A stretch of 9,417 nucleotides of DNA from Actinomycetes bacterium (GTDB taxonomy: Bacteria > Actinomycetota > Actinomycetes > Mycobacteriales > Mycobacteriaceae), in NCBI GenBank assembly GCA_023415515.1, contig JAEZKH010000197.1, forward strand, positions 1 to 9,417, written 5' to 3'. The notes beneath the pieces were generated by a model, which was not told where the DNA came from, did not search any database, and saw nothing but the letters and a program-made list of their open reading frames with translations. How positions within the stretch are numbered: position 1 is the stretch's first letter; every line of letters begins with the position of its first letter. The position numbers and the translations under genes were made by a program. Shown piece after piece: positions 1 to 6,334 of this stretch.

Positions 1-9
1 TGCCAAGAC

Positions 10-19
10 CCTACGTAGG
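10..19. promoter_or_regulatory. 10-bp perfect palindrome upstream of the GlxA-type regulator
   Basis: CCTACGTAGG reads the same on both strands and lies about 70 bp before the start of the regulator gene at 87. It could be an operator for that gene or for a gene left of the window. A 10-bp palindrome can arise by chance, and no second copy was noticed. Confidence 0.25.
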
Positions 20-74
20 TGCCGAGGTCGTCGAGTGCAAGAAACGCCGGGTGCGCTCGGCGGAATCTGCCGAC

Positions 75-80
75 GATAAT
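75..80 (+). promoter_or_regulatory. Candidate -10 box (GATAAT) for a leaderless mRNA of the regulator
   Basis: GATAAT differs by one base from the TATAAT consensus and ends 6 nt before the ATG at 87, so transcription would begin on or next to the start codon. No Shine-Dalgarno sequence is present, as expected for a leaderless transcript, a common type in mycobacteria. The -35 region is not recognisable. Confidence 0.45.
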
Positions 81-86
81 CCATGA

Positions 87-1115
87 ATGTCTGTTACTCG
101 GGCTGTCCGGTCGGGTACCGCACCTCGGCGATCGGCCGGCGTGAAGTCGTCGACGCGGCGCGTGGTCTTCCTCGTCTATGACGGTGTCACCCTGTTGGAC
201 GTCGCCGGTCCGGCGGAGGTGTTCAAGGAGGCGAATCGACTCGGTGCCGATTACCGGATCGTGCTGCTGTCACCGACCGGCGAGGAGGTCACCTCGAACC
301 TCGGTTTCGCGATCTCGGTCGACGGCGCTGTGTCCGCTGAGCCCCCTCCGGACACGTACCTGGTGGCCGGCTCGGACCGCTTTCCCCGCCTGCGGGTGCC
401 TCACGACCTGGCCGAGGCCGCACGGGTGCCGGCGGCCCGGGCCCGTCGGGTGGCGTCGATCTGCACGGGCGCTTTCGTCCTCGCCGCAGCAGGACTTCTC
501 GCAGGCAAGCGGGCCACCACGCATTGGAAAGCCGCCCGCGAACTCGCCGCGCGGTGTTCCACGTGCCGCATCGAACCCGACGCGATCTATGTCCGGGACG
601 GCAACACGTACACCTCGGCCGGGGTGACCGCGGGAATCGACCTGGCTCTGGCGCTCGTCGAGGAGGACCACGGACCGGAGCTGACCCGCGACGTCGCCCG
701 CATGCTGGTGGTCTACATGCAGCGGGCCGGTGGCCAGTCGCAATTCTCGGCGCCGTTGCACGGTCCCGCTCCCCATTCCCCGGCCCTGCGAACCATCACC
801 GATCTGGTGACCGCGGATCCCCAGGGCGCGTACTCGCTGGGTGACCTCGCCAAACATCTCAACGTGAGCACCCGGCATCTCAACCGGCTCTTCCACGAGG
901 AACTGTCCACGACACCGGCCCGGTTTGTGGAGAACATCCGCTTCGACATGGCCAGGGCGCTCCTCGATCAGGGGCACACCGCCACTGCGGCCGCGGCTCG
1001 CGCCGGCTTTCCTAGCTACGAGAGCATGCGGCGGGTGTTTGCGCGGAAGCTGAGCATCAGCCCCACTGCCTACCAGCGGCGATTCAGCACAGCGAGGCGG
1101 GCCGGGTCAGAATAG
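87..1115 (+). CDS. GlxA-family AraC transcriptional regulator with DJ-1/PfpI domain
   Basis: This 342-residue protein looks like a cytoplasmic DNA-binding regulator. Residues about 25-190 form a DJ-1/PfpI (class I glutamine amidotransferase-like) sensor domain, with the opening strand VVFLVYDGVTLLDVAGPAEVF and the nucleophile-elbow motif SICTGAF holding Cys126. Residues about 235-335 carry the paired AraC helix-turn-helix: LGDLAKHLNVSTRHLNRLF, then AARAGFPSYESMRRVF and the usual SPTAYQRRF ending. Length and domain order are those of GlxA-type regulators. In this family the DJ-1 domain is normally a ligand or regulatory module rather than an enzyme. The ATG at 87 is favoured by the -10 box 6 nt upstream; a GTG at 141 would remove 18 poorly conserved residues. 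The gene converges on the four-gene minus-strand operon with a 9-bp gap, so it may regulate that operon, but no target site shows this. Confidence 0.93.
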   Translation: MSVTRAVRSGTAPRRSAGVKSSTRRVVFLVYDGVTLLDVAGPAEVFKEANRLGADYRIVLLSPTGEEVTSNLGFAISVDGAVSAEPPPDTYLVAGSDRFPRLRVPHDLAEAARVPAARARRVASICTGAFVLAAAGLLAGKRATTHWKAARELAARCSTCRIEPDAIYVRDGNTYTSAGVTAGIDLALALVEEDHGPELTRDVARMLVVYMQRAGGQSQFSAPLHGPAPHSPALRTITDLVTADPQGAYSLGDLAKHLNVSTRHLNRLFHEELSTTPARFVENIRFDMARALLDQGHTATAAAARAGFPSYESMRRVFARKLSISPTAYQRRFSTARRAGSE

Positions 1116-1124
1116 CTGCAGAGA

Positions 1125-1574
1125 TCACCCGGGCGGGTCGTCGACCTTGAGCTGTTCCCCCGTGGTGGCGATGAAGACGACCAGGAGTTTCGCGGGTTCG
1201 GTTGAGCTGGTGTTCTCGGTGGCGACGTGATGTGCCCCAGGCAGTTCGGACCAGGTCTCGCCTTGGCGGTAGACACGGGGGGGCTCGCCCTCGAGCTGGC
1301 TGCGCACGGTGCCTTCCAGCACGTATGCGTAGACGAACGCGTCGCCGTGGCGGGGCGGCGCCGCACGCCCGGACGGTTCGAACGACACGATCGCCGACGT
1401 GAACGTCTTGCCGGGAACGTTGGGTAGCGCCTGTTCGAAGAGCGGCGTCAGCGTCTCCGACGGGGGTTGCGGCGGAGCAGCGTCGGCGCGCGACTCCATT
1501 CCCGGGGCGCAACCGACGAGTGTCGCGGTGACCGCGCCGGCCAGTAGGGCGTTCGCAATAGCGACTCTGATCAT
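1125..1574 (-). CDS. Cupin-domain lipoprotein
   Basis: This 149-residue exported protein has a short hydrophobic signal peptide ending in the lipobox LVGC, with Cys22 the likely lipidated residue, so it should sit on the outer face of the membrane. Residues about 55-135 are a single small cupin barrel: PRHGDAFVYAYVLEG (His76) is the first cupin motif, and QGETWSELPGAHH (Glu106, His115, His116) occupies the place of the second. A bound metal is plausible. Small cupins can be enzymes or binding proteins, and the substrate cannot be read from sequence. The ATG overlaps the stop of the upstream oxidoreductase as ATGA, and a strong Shine-Dalgarno (AAGGAGA, 1581-1587 on the minus strand) sits 6 nt before it, so it is the last gene of the operon and probably translationally coupled. 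An exported cupin paired with a cytoplasmic reductase and an exporter is unusual. Confidence 0.87.
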   Translation of the reverse strand: MIRVAIANALLAGAVTATLVGCAPGMESRADAAPPQPPSETLTPLFEQALPNVPGKTFTSAIVSFEPSGRAAPPRHGDAFVYAYVLEGTVRSQLEGEPPRVYRQGETWSELPGAHHVATENTSSTEPAKLLVVFIATTGEQLKVDDPPG

Positions 1575-2515
1575 GAGCGTTCTCCTTGTTCTCTAGGTTC
1601 TTGTGCGACCTGGATGATCGTCTTGCCGGGCACGCGTCGGCGCCGGGCGAACGCGTCGGCTGCCTCGGCGAGGGGGCGGACGGCCCCGACGATGGGTTTC
1701 AATCGGCCATCCCGGACTTGCGCGGCCAAATAGGCGAGTCGAGCCCGGTCGGGTTCGACGACGAAGAAAACAGCGCGGCCCGCACGGGGTTGCACGGGCG
1801 GTGGCATCGCGATGCTGACGACCGTCCCACCGGGGCGCACAAGCGCCGTCGATCGTCGGAGCAGGTCGCCGCCGATCACGTCGAAGACCACGTCCACAGA
1901 GCCGACGCTTTCCAACGGGTCGACATCCAGATCGAGAAACACCTGCGCGCCGAGGCCGAGAACGAGGTCGCGGTCGTCGCTGCGTCCGGTACCGATCACC
2001 CGGGCACCCGCTTCGCGTGCAAGTTGGACGGCGATGGAGCCCGCTCCGCCGGCGGCGCCGTGCACGACAACCGTCTGGCCGGTGGTCAGGCCGCCGTGGA
2101 CGAACAGCCCCTGCCACGCCGTGAGTCCCGAGATCGGCAGTGCCGCGGCCACGGTGTGGTCGATGTCGGCGGGGAGCGGGGCGAGATTTCGCGCCTCGAC
2201 GGCGGTGTATTCGGCCAGAGACCCGTCACGGGTCCAGTCGGCGAGCCCGAACACCCGCTGGCCGACGGTGAGGCCGGTGGTGCCGTAGCCCAGTTCGACC
2301 ACCACGCCGGACAATTCGTGACCTGGAACGCTGGGAGTGCGGTCGCGGCCTGCCCGGTCGGTCCAGGTGGCGGGCCATTCGAGCTCGCCGGGTGTGAAGC
2401 CGGCGGCGTGGACGGCCACGATGACGTCATTCTCGGCGGCATGCGGGTAGGGCAACTCGGTCAGGGTCAGCCCTTCGACACCGGCTGATCGGTTCCGGAC
2501 GGTTATGGCTTGCAT
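1571..2515 (-). CDS. MDR-superfamily, zinc-independent NAD(P)H oxidoreductase (quinone-reductase-like)
   Basis: This 314-residue protein is a medium-chain dehydrogenase/reductase of the quinone oxidoreductase type, expected to be cytoplasmic and NADPH-dependent. The N-terminal GroES-like domain contains PSVPGHELSG (61-70) and VGQRVFG (84-90). The Rossmann domain has the dinucleotide-binding signature HGAAGGAGS (152-160) followed by GARVIGTG. The cysteine cluster that binds structural zinc in true alcohol dehydrogenases is absent, which indicates a reductase acting on quinones, enones or similar carbonyls. The reading frame is open far upstream, but ATG at 2515 is the clear start: AGGAG (2521-2525, minus strand) lies 5 nt before it. 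It overlaps the end of the MFS gene by 13 bp and the start of the cupin gene by 4 bp. Its exact substrate is unknown. Confidence 0.92.
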   Translation of the reverse strand: MQAITVRNRSAGVEGLTLTELPYPHAAENDVIVAVHAAGFTPGELEWPATWTDRAGRDRTPSVPGHELSGVVVELGYGTTGLTVGQRVFGLADWTRDGSLAEYTAVEARNLAPLPADIDHTVAAALPISGLTAWQGLFVHGGLTTGQTVVVHGAAGGAGSIAVQLAREAGARVIGTGRSDDRDLVLGLGAQVFLDLDVDPLESVGSVDVVFDVIGGDLLRRSTALVRPGGTVVSIAMPPPVQPRAGRAVFFVVEPDRARLAYLAAQVRDGRLKPIVGAVRPLAEAADAFARRRRVPGKTIIQVAQEPREQGERS

Positions 2516-3792
2516 TGCAACTCCTTGTGTGCGGTCGGCTTTGTCTCGATCACCGTCGGTGGAAATCGGTCTTCGGCGGCCGCGGCGCGACGTTCTGCGG
2601 TCGGCCGAGGCGTGAGGGCGGCGATCGCCGCCAGTGCTCCGATGAATGCGATGTATGCATAGGTCGTGGATTTGAGTCCCCATGACGGGGCGGCAAGCCC
2701 GGCCACGAGGGAGGGGAGGGCCAGCGCCGCGTAGCTCGCAACGAAAACGGCGGAGAACACCTCCGATCGCGACGCCGTCGAGGTGGTGGCGCTGATACCG
2801 CGCAGCGTTCCGTTGAACGTCAGTCCGACACCGAGTCCGGCCACGATCGCTGCTCCGCCGAACAAGGTCGAGGACGGGAAGGCCAGAGCACTGACCAGAC
2901 CCGCCGCGCCCAGCGTCAGCAGTAGCGCCCCCAGCACGCTGGCGTGTGCCGCGGCGAATCGCGCCGCCCACAGCCCTCCCGCGCAATTGGCGATGAACAG
3001 CACGGTGATGCTGAGACCGCCTGCGGCGCCGAACTGGACCTGCAGGACGTCTCGCACTAGAGACGGCGCAAGGGCGAGGAAGAGCCCGGTGGTCGCCCAT
3101 CCGGCGACGATGGCGGGCAGCGCGGTGACGAACTCGTGCCGCGTCGGGTGGGGGACCCGTATGCGCGGCCGCAGTGCAGCGCGTGCTCCCGTGCGCCGCA
3201 TCGCCGTTTCGGGTAGGGCGACGGTCGCGGCGGCGAGGACCACGAAGGCGAACGTGAGTGCCGGGAAGATCATCGCGTCAGGACGCGGAGTGGCCGCGAC
3301 GAGCACGCCGGCGAGCCCTCCGCCGACTGCCAGTCCGAGTCCCGTGGCGGCGGCTGTCATCGTCGGCCCCAGGTGGGAACGGCCTTCGGGCGAGAACTCG
3401 ACCAATCCGGCCGCAAGCGCCCCCGTTGCCGTCCCGGTGGCAAGGCCTTGCACGATACGTCCGAGGATCAGTGAGAAGACCCCGCCCGCAGCCCAGAAGA
3501 TCGCGGTTCCGGCCGCGGCCATCAGGAAAGACGCAATCAGCACGGGGCGGCGCCCCAAGAAATCGCTCAACGAGCCAACGGTCAACAGGGCAGCGACCAA
3601 ACCGGCTACGTACACGGCGAAGATCACCGTCAGGGTGGTGACCGAAAAACCCCAGCGCTGAAGGTACAGCGGGTAAATCGGTGACGGCGCGCTCGTCGAG
3701 GCCATCAGAAGGACGTTCGCAAACGCCAGCATCATGAACGACGCGTGGCGTCCAAGGCGGCGCCCGGCGGTGAAAAGGTGGATGACGTTCAC
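2503..3792 (-). CDS. MFS transporter (12-TM drug/metabolite exporter type)
   Basis: This 429-residue integral membrane protein has about 12 hydrophobic segments. Between the second and third lies the major facilitator motif A, GSLSDFLGRRP (73-83). LGRIVQGLATGTATGA (110-125) corresponds to motif B and its continuation, as in proton-coupled drug exporters. A hydrophilic tail follows the last helix. The start is a GTG at 3792 with GGGGG at 3801-3805 (minus strand) 8 nt upstream. It follows the HD-domain gene by 19 bp and overlaps the oxidoreductase start by 13 bp, so the downstream ribosome site lies inside its last codons. In this operon it most likely exports the compound, or product, handled by the neighbouring enzymes. 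Import cannot be excluded. Confidence 0.93.
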   Translation of the reverse strand: MNVIHLFTAGRRLGRHASFMMLAFANVLLMASTSAPSPIYPLYLQRWGFSVTTLTVIFAVYVAGLVAALLTVGSLSDFLGRRPVLIASFLMAAAGTAIFWAAGGVFSLILGRIVQGLATGTATGALAAGLVEFSPEGRSHLGPTMTAAATGLGLAVGGGLAGVLVAATPRPDAMIFPALTFAFVVLAAATVALPETAMRRTGARAALRPRIRVPHPTRHEFVTALPAIVAGWATTGLFLALAPSLVRDVLQVQFGAAGGLSITVLFIANCAGGLWAARFAAAHASVLGALLLTLGAAGLVSALAFPSSTLFGGAAIVAGLGVGLTFNGTLRGISATTSTASRSEVFSAVFVASYAALALPSLVAGLAAPSWGLKSTTYAYIAFIGALAAIAALTPRPTAERRAAAAEDRFPPTVIETKPTAHKELQCKP

Positions 3793-3811
3793 CGGATGAT
3801 CCCCCTGTTCA

Positions 3812-4450
3812 TCAGCTCGGCCATGCCGAGCCGAGCATCCGTTGGACCGTGGTGGTGCGGCGGTGCTCGGGCACGAAGTGCTCTAGAACGTCGGAGTTGA
3901 CGGTGCCGTTGGTGGTCTCCGGGCGGTGCTTGAATCCCTCGAAGTACGCGCTCAGGAACTCTTTCTTGAAGTCGCCCCTCGGATGCACGGCGAGGATCTC
4001 GCTCAGCTGATCTGAATTCAATTCCTCGAGACCAAGACCGACCACATCGGTCAGCACGCCGAGGTATGTCGCGGCGATCTCGGGACCCATTCGATCCGGA
4101 ATTCCCGGCGTCGTGTGCAAGGCGATAGCCGTCCATACGGTGTCGGCCGCGGCGGCGGAGAAACCGTGCTCGAGCAGGAATTTGCGTCCGTGATCGGCGC
4201 CGTCGACCTCGAACCGCTGCTCAGTGCCGGAGAACGGCGTTGTCAGACCGGTGTCGTGGAAGACGGCCGCCAAGTAGAGCAGCTCGGAATCTGGGGTGAT
4301 GCCCAACCGTTGAGCGTGGATCTGCCCGAAGAAGTACACCCTTCGGGAGTGGTGGTAAATGAGTGGGCTCGTCATGTCTCGAACGAGCCGAGTCGCTTCG
4401 GCGACCGCCACGGTATCCGGAATCTCCAATCCGGCGATGACTTCGGTCAT
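3812..4450 (-). CDS. HD-domain metal-dependent hydrolase, cyanamide-hydratase-like
   Basis: From ATG 4450 the protein has 212 residues. It carries the HD-superfamily ligands in order: His34 (IYHHSRRVYFFG), His65-Asp66 (AVFHDTGLT), His112 (ALHTTPG) and Asp135 (LTDVVG), which bind one or two metal ions. The combination SPxxYxHSxRVxxxG, then xxLxHDxG, resembles the fungal cyanamide hydratase branch more than the nucleotide-phosphohydrolase branches, but the actual substrate is unknown. Upstream in-frame starts exist at 4495, 4510 (ATG) and 4549 (TTG). I prefer 4450 because the codons between 4495 and 4450 are A/T-rich at the third position and include rare AGA and CTA, unlike the body of the gene. 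The Shine-Dalgarno before 4450 is weak. It is the first gene of the four-gene operon. Confidence 0.85.
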   Translation of the reverse strand: MTEVIAGLEIPDTVAVAEATRLVRDMTSPLIYHHSRRVYFFGQIHAQRLGITPDSELLYLAAVFHDTGLTTPFSGTEQRFEVDGADHGRKFLLEHGFSAAAADTVWTAIALHTTPGIPDRMGPEIAATYLGVLTDVVGLGLEELNSDQLSEILAVHPRGDFKKEFLSAYFEGFKHRPETTNGTVNSDVLEHFVPEHRRTTTVQRMLGSAWPS

Positions 4451-4661
4451 GATCTGTAGCCACTTTCTTGGTGTCGCAATCTGTCCAACGTTCATGCTGA
4501 CGCTGACCATGCCTGCTGCGCCGCCGTCGTTCGGCCAGAAATCCCTCAAATATGGACACCCCGCTCACACGCGCCGACGCCTGCATCGACGGCGTGCGGG
4601 TCAACGGAACTGACGACCTGTCACAGCATCCATGACCGAAACATGTTGCACCCCAGCGCTA

Positions 4662-4678
4662 TACGTCACAGTGACGTA
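4662..4678. promoter_or_regulatory. Palindromic operator candidate, site 1 (TACGTCAC-A-GTGACGTA)
   Basis: Perfect 8-bp inverted repeat with a single central base, in the gap between the HD operon and the gene at 4717. A near-copy lies at 5231-5247. The length and two-fold symmetry suit a dimeric repressor such as a TetR- or GntR-type protein. It lies upstream of the HD operon, about 210 bp from the preferred start. Confidence 0.65.
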
Positions 4679-4716
4679 ATACCCGCGGATAGGGTCAAGG
4701 CTAGGGGAGTCGCGGA

Positions 4717-5124
4717 TCACGCTTTCTTTGGCGATCTGCGGCGCGTCGAAGGCGGCTTCTTATCCGGCGTCGCTGCCACATCGCGCCCGGCGAACCTGCT
4801 CAGCGTCGACACCCCCGGAATCGACGAGACAGCGCTGTAGACGTCGTTACCTGTTTCGACGAGGGCTTCCAGCTGCGGCAGTACGGCGTCCATGGTTCGG
4901 ATCATCGGATCGGCCAGTGCGAGGTAGCGTTCGGCGCGATCGATCGCGGCGTTGAGTCGCTCAGTCGCTGTTGCGAGGTTCTCGATGAGATCGGGCAACT
5001 GACTCGCGATCTGAACCGTCGCCGGCGGAATGCGCATCGCGCCTTCGGCGACGGTGTGGGCCGTGTCGACGGCGGCCTGCGCAGCGGCCTTGAGGTCTTT
5101 CGGGCCTGGAACTTTCTGACTCAT
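4717..5124 (-). CDS. Small helical protein with basic C-terminal tail, function unknown
   Basis: I do not recognise this 135-residue protein with certainty. Residues about 8-110 look almost wholly alpha-helical, with heptad-like hydrophobic spacing (LPDLIENLATATERLNAAID, then ERYLALADPMIRTMDAVL). The last 15 or so residues are basic and proline-rich (KKPPSTRRRSPKKA). There is no signal peptide and no membrane segment. An amphipathic helical body with a basic tail recalls actinobacterial phasins, heparin-binding haemagglutinin-like proteins and nucleoid-associated proteins; any of these would fit and none is proven. The start is the ATG at 5124 because the frame upstream reads like non-coding DNA, although the ribosome site is poor. 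The two palindromic sites on either side suggest shared control with the HD operon downstream on the same strand. Confidence 0.72.
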   Translation of the reverse strand: MSQKVPGPKDLKAAAQAAVDTAHTVAEGAMRIPPATVQIASQLPDLIENLATATERLNAAIDRAERYLALADPMIRTMDAVLPQLEALVETGNDVYSAVSSIPGVSTLSRFAGRDVAATPDKKPPSTRRRSPKKA

Positions 5125-5230
5125 GCCACAACGATGCCGGACGACGGGACGGCTGTATGCCGATTCACCGTGGTGGACGAAACCTGTTGGCCGGTACGTG
5201 GGTTCGGCTGTCCAGCCAGTACTGATCAAT

Positions 5231-5247
5231 TCGTCACGGTGACGTAT
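5231..5247. promoter_or_regulatory. Palindromic operator candidate, site 2 (CGTCAC-G-GTGACG core)
   Basis: CGTCAC and GTGACG (5232-5237 and 5239-5244) form a perfect inverted repeat around one base. The flanks T-T on the left and TATT on the right match site 1 at most positions, giving the shared pattern TWCGTCACRGTGACGTAWT. It lies 107 bp upstream of the ATG at 5124. Confidence 0.62.
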
Positions 5248-5530
5248 TGCGACGGGTGCGCGGCTTTCGGAAAGGGGTGGTCGCCGGTGACCGCGACAGG
5301 TCCGTGTGCCGGAGTCACACCGCACGGGTCTGCCAATGGTCTGGTGCCACAGGGTGCAGCGCCGGGGCGTTGCGCGAAGTCGGTGCCGCATGAGGACCGG
5401 CCAGTGCGAGGCGGCAGTGTGCGGTCGACACGGCCATGGAAGTGGCGTGCGCGTGACCGCCGACCGCCTGCCGTCGAGGCGATCCGCGTCCCCCGATTTG
5501 CCGATAAGCCACATTATGTCAAGTTGGCCC

Positions 5531-5551
5531 CCCACTGCATATTGCGTTTGC
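5531..5551. repeat. Short 3'-flank repeat, copy 1 (downstream of vapC1)
   Basis: CCCACTGCATATTGC followed by GTTTGC. The first 15 bases recur exactly at 6335-6349, and the following bases match there with one gap (ATTGC). The copy lies 25-45 bp beyond the vapC1 stop codon. Confidence 0.7.
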
Positions 5552-5600
5552 CTCTCAACACTTTTCAGCGTTGCCCCTATCGATGATATGGGTGCGTGAC
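5546..5600. repeat. Imperfect direct repeat, left copy (spans the vapC1 3' end)
   Basis: By hand alignment this segment matches 7701-7756 at 45 of 58 columns, with three small gaps. It includes the last seven codons and stop of vapC1 and about 30 bp beyond. Weaker similarity continues leftward (about 5500-5530 against 7630-7662). With its partner it brackets the toxin-antitoxin cluster. Confidence 0.72.
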
Positions 5601-5999
5601 TGGTCGTAGTTCCAGTCGCGGGATTCCCGTGAAGTCGGCGGGGTTGCACGTGTACAGCGGCACTTCATGTGCGATTGCACTGGCCGCGATGAGTGCGTCG
5701 TAGGCGCGCGCAGCGGGCTTGCGGCCCGACGCGCGAAGCGCCGCCGCTACGGCTCCAAACGCCCGGGCGCAATCTCCATCGAACGGTAGGACATCGAAGT
5801 CCGCCTCGGCCTGCTGTAGGTGCTGCTGCCGGGCACTGCGCTCCACATCGTCGTTCGCGACGTGTGGCCCCACGGACAGCTCAGCCAGCGTGATCGCGCT
5901 GATCACAGATTCGTCGGGAAGCTCGGCTGGGTCAGACAGCTGACCCAAAAGAATCACCGTGGAGGTATCCAGAATCCCCCGGCTCTGGGTTTTCGTCAC
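5577..5999 (-). CDS. vapC: VapC-type PIN-domain ribonuclease toxin (module 1)
   Basis: This 140-residue toxin is a PIN-domain, magnesium-dependent RNase, the type that usually cuts tRNA or rRNA when its antitoxin is lost. The acidic catalytic residues are all visible: Asp11 in ILDTSTVILL, Glu40 in ITLAELSVG, Asp101 in RAYDALIAASA and Asp122 in CNPADF. Length is normal for VapC. It starts with GTG at 5999, whose GTGA overlaps the stop of vapB1, so the two genes are translationally coupled with antitoxin first. Its last codons lie inside a direct repeat shared with 7701-7756. It appears intact and should be active; the RNA target cannot be predicted from sequence. Confidence 0.93.
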   Translation of the reverse strand: MTKTQSRGILDTSTVILLGQLSDPAELPDESVISAITLAELSVGPHVANDDVERSARQQHLQQAEADFDVLPFDGDCARAFGAVAAALRASGRKPAARAYDALIAASAIAHEVPLYTCNPADFTGIPRLELRPVTHPYHR

Positions 6000-6232
6000 A
6001 GCGACGGGTCGATGAGGTTGTCAATGTCGCGCCGCAGGGCATCCGGGTTCACCGGCGGAAGATTCTTGCGGCGACGAATCAGTTCCGCTGGTCCTGCGCT
6101 GGAACGAGGCAGGGGCCGTAGCTCAGCAACAGGTGTCCCGTCCCGAGTAATGACGATGCGCTCGCCACGCTCAACACGGCGCAGAACGTCTCCACCACTG
6201 TTGCGCAATTCGCGCACCGTGACTGCATCCAC
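5996..6232 (-). CDS. vapB: VapB antitoxin of the Phd/YefM type (module 1)
   Basis: This 78-residue antitoxin binds vapC1 and represses the pair. Residues 1-45 are the Phd/YefM DNA-binding fold: VTVRELRNSGGDVLRRVERGERIVITRDGTPVAEL is the family signature in two stretches (6-25 and 26-38). Residues about 46-78 form the toxin-wrapping tail rich in Arg, Pro and Leu. The GTG at 6232 is chosen because a TACACT -10 box ends 6 nt upstream, which would start a leaderless mRNA on the codon; no Shine-Dalgarno is present. A perfect palindrome next to that box is the likely operator. Confidence 0.9.
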   Translation of the reverse strand: MDAVTVRELRNSGGDVLRRVERGERIVITRDGTPVAELRPLPRSSAGPAELIRRRKNLPPVNPDALRRDIDNLIDPSL

Positions 6233-6238
6233 GCCCGC

Positions 6239-6254
6239 AGTGTATCACCGGTGA
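6239..6254 (-). promoter_or_regulatory. vapB1 promoter -10 (TACACT) with adjacent palindromic operator
   Basis: On the minus strand TACACT occupies 6244-6239 and fits the mycobacterial TANNNT -10 pattern, 6 nt before the GTG start. Directly upstream, 6245-6254 is TCACCGGTGA, a perfect 10-bp palindrome in the promoter spacer, where a bound antitoxin or toxin-antitoxin complex would block RNA polymerase. The -35 hexamer is weak. Confidence 0.55.
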
Positions 6255-6324
6255 GACGTCGATGCAGCGTACTTCGAGTGCGCCGTTTCGCATGCGAGAA
6301 ATTGCAGCACTCGAATATGGAGGA

Positions 6325-6334
6325 TTACCGGTAA
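6325..6334. promoter_or_regulatory. Second ACCGGT palindrome (TTACCGGTAA)
   Basis: A perfect 10-bp palindrome, with outer GG/CC continuing the symmetry after one mismatch (6322-6337). It shares the pattern TYACCGGTRA with 6245-6254, 80 bp away, and may be a distal operator for vapBC1. It also lies between vapC2 and vapB1. Confidence 0.4.

Larger units (their letters stand above)
5125..5576. other. Intergenic region of about 450 bp, no convincing gene
   Basis: Open frames here are short and their translations have no recognisable domain. The region holds the second palindromic site (5231-5247), two repeat elements beginning at 5531 and 5546, and presumably the promoter of the gene at 5124. 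No clear intrinsic terminator was found downstream of vapC1. Confidence 0.6.

Noticed and set aside
2516..3100. Upstream extension of the oxidoreductase frame to 509 codons
   Set aside because: The extra N-terminus is Arg-rich out-of-frame sequence inside the MFS gene. ATG 2515 with AGGAG 5 nt upstream and a standard MDR N-terminus is the real start.
2783..3661. Plus-strand open frame of 292 codons opposite the MFS gene
   Set aside because: Composition is Ala/Pro/Arg/Ser-rich shadow of the transporter on the opposite strand, which has clear family motifs.
5508..5530. Consensus -35 TTGACA on the minus strand downstream of vapC1
   Set aside because: No -10 element is found at 16-18 bp spacing, so it is not called a promoter.
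5056..5586. Plus-strand open frame of 176 codons across the intergenic region
   Set aside because: Its translation has no recognisable domain or sensible composition, it overlaps the 5' end of the minus-strand gene at 5124 and the end of vapC1, and it has no ribosome site.
5125..5649. Upstream extension of the small basic-tailed gene to 310 codons
   Set aside because: The added translation reads like non-coding GC-rich DNA and overlaps vapC1. ATG 5124 begins the coherent helical protein.
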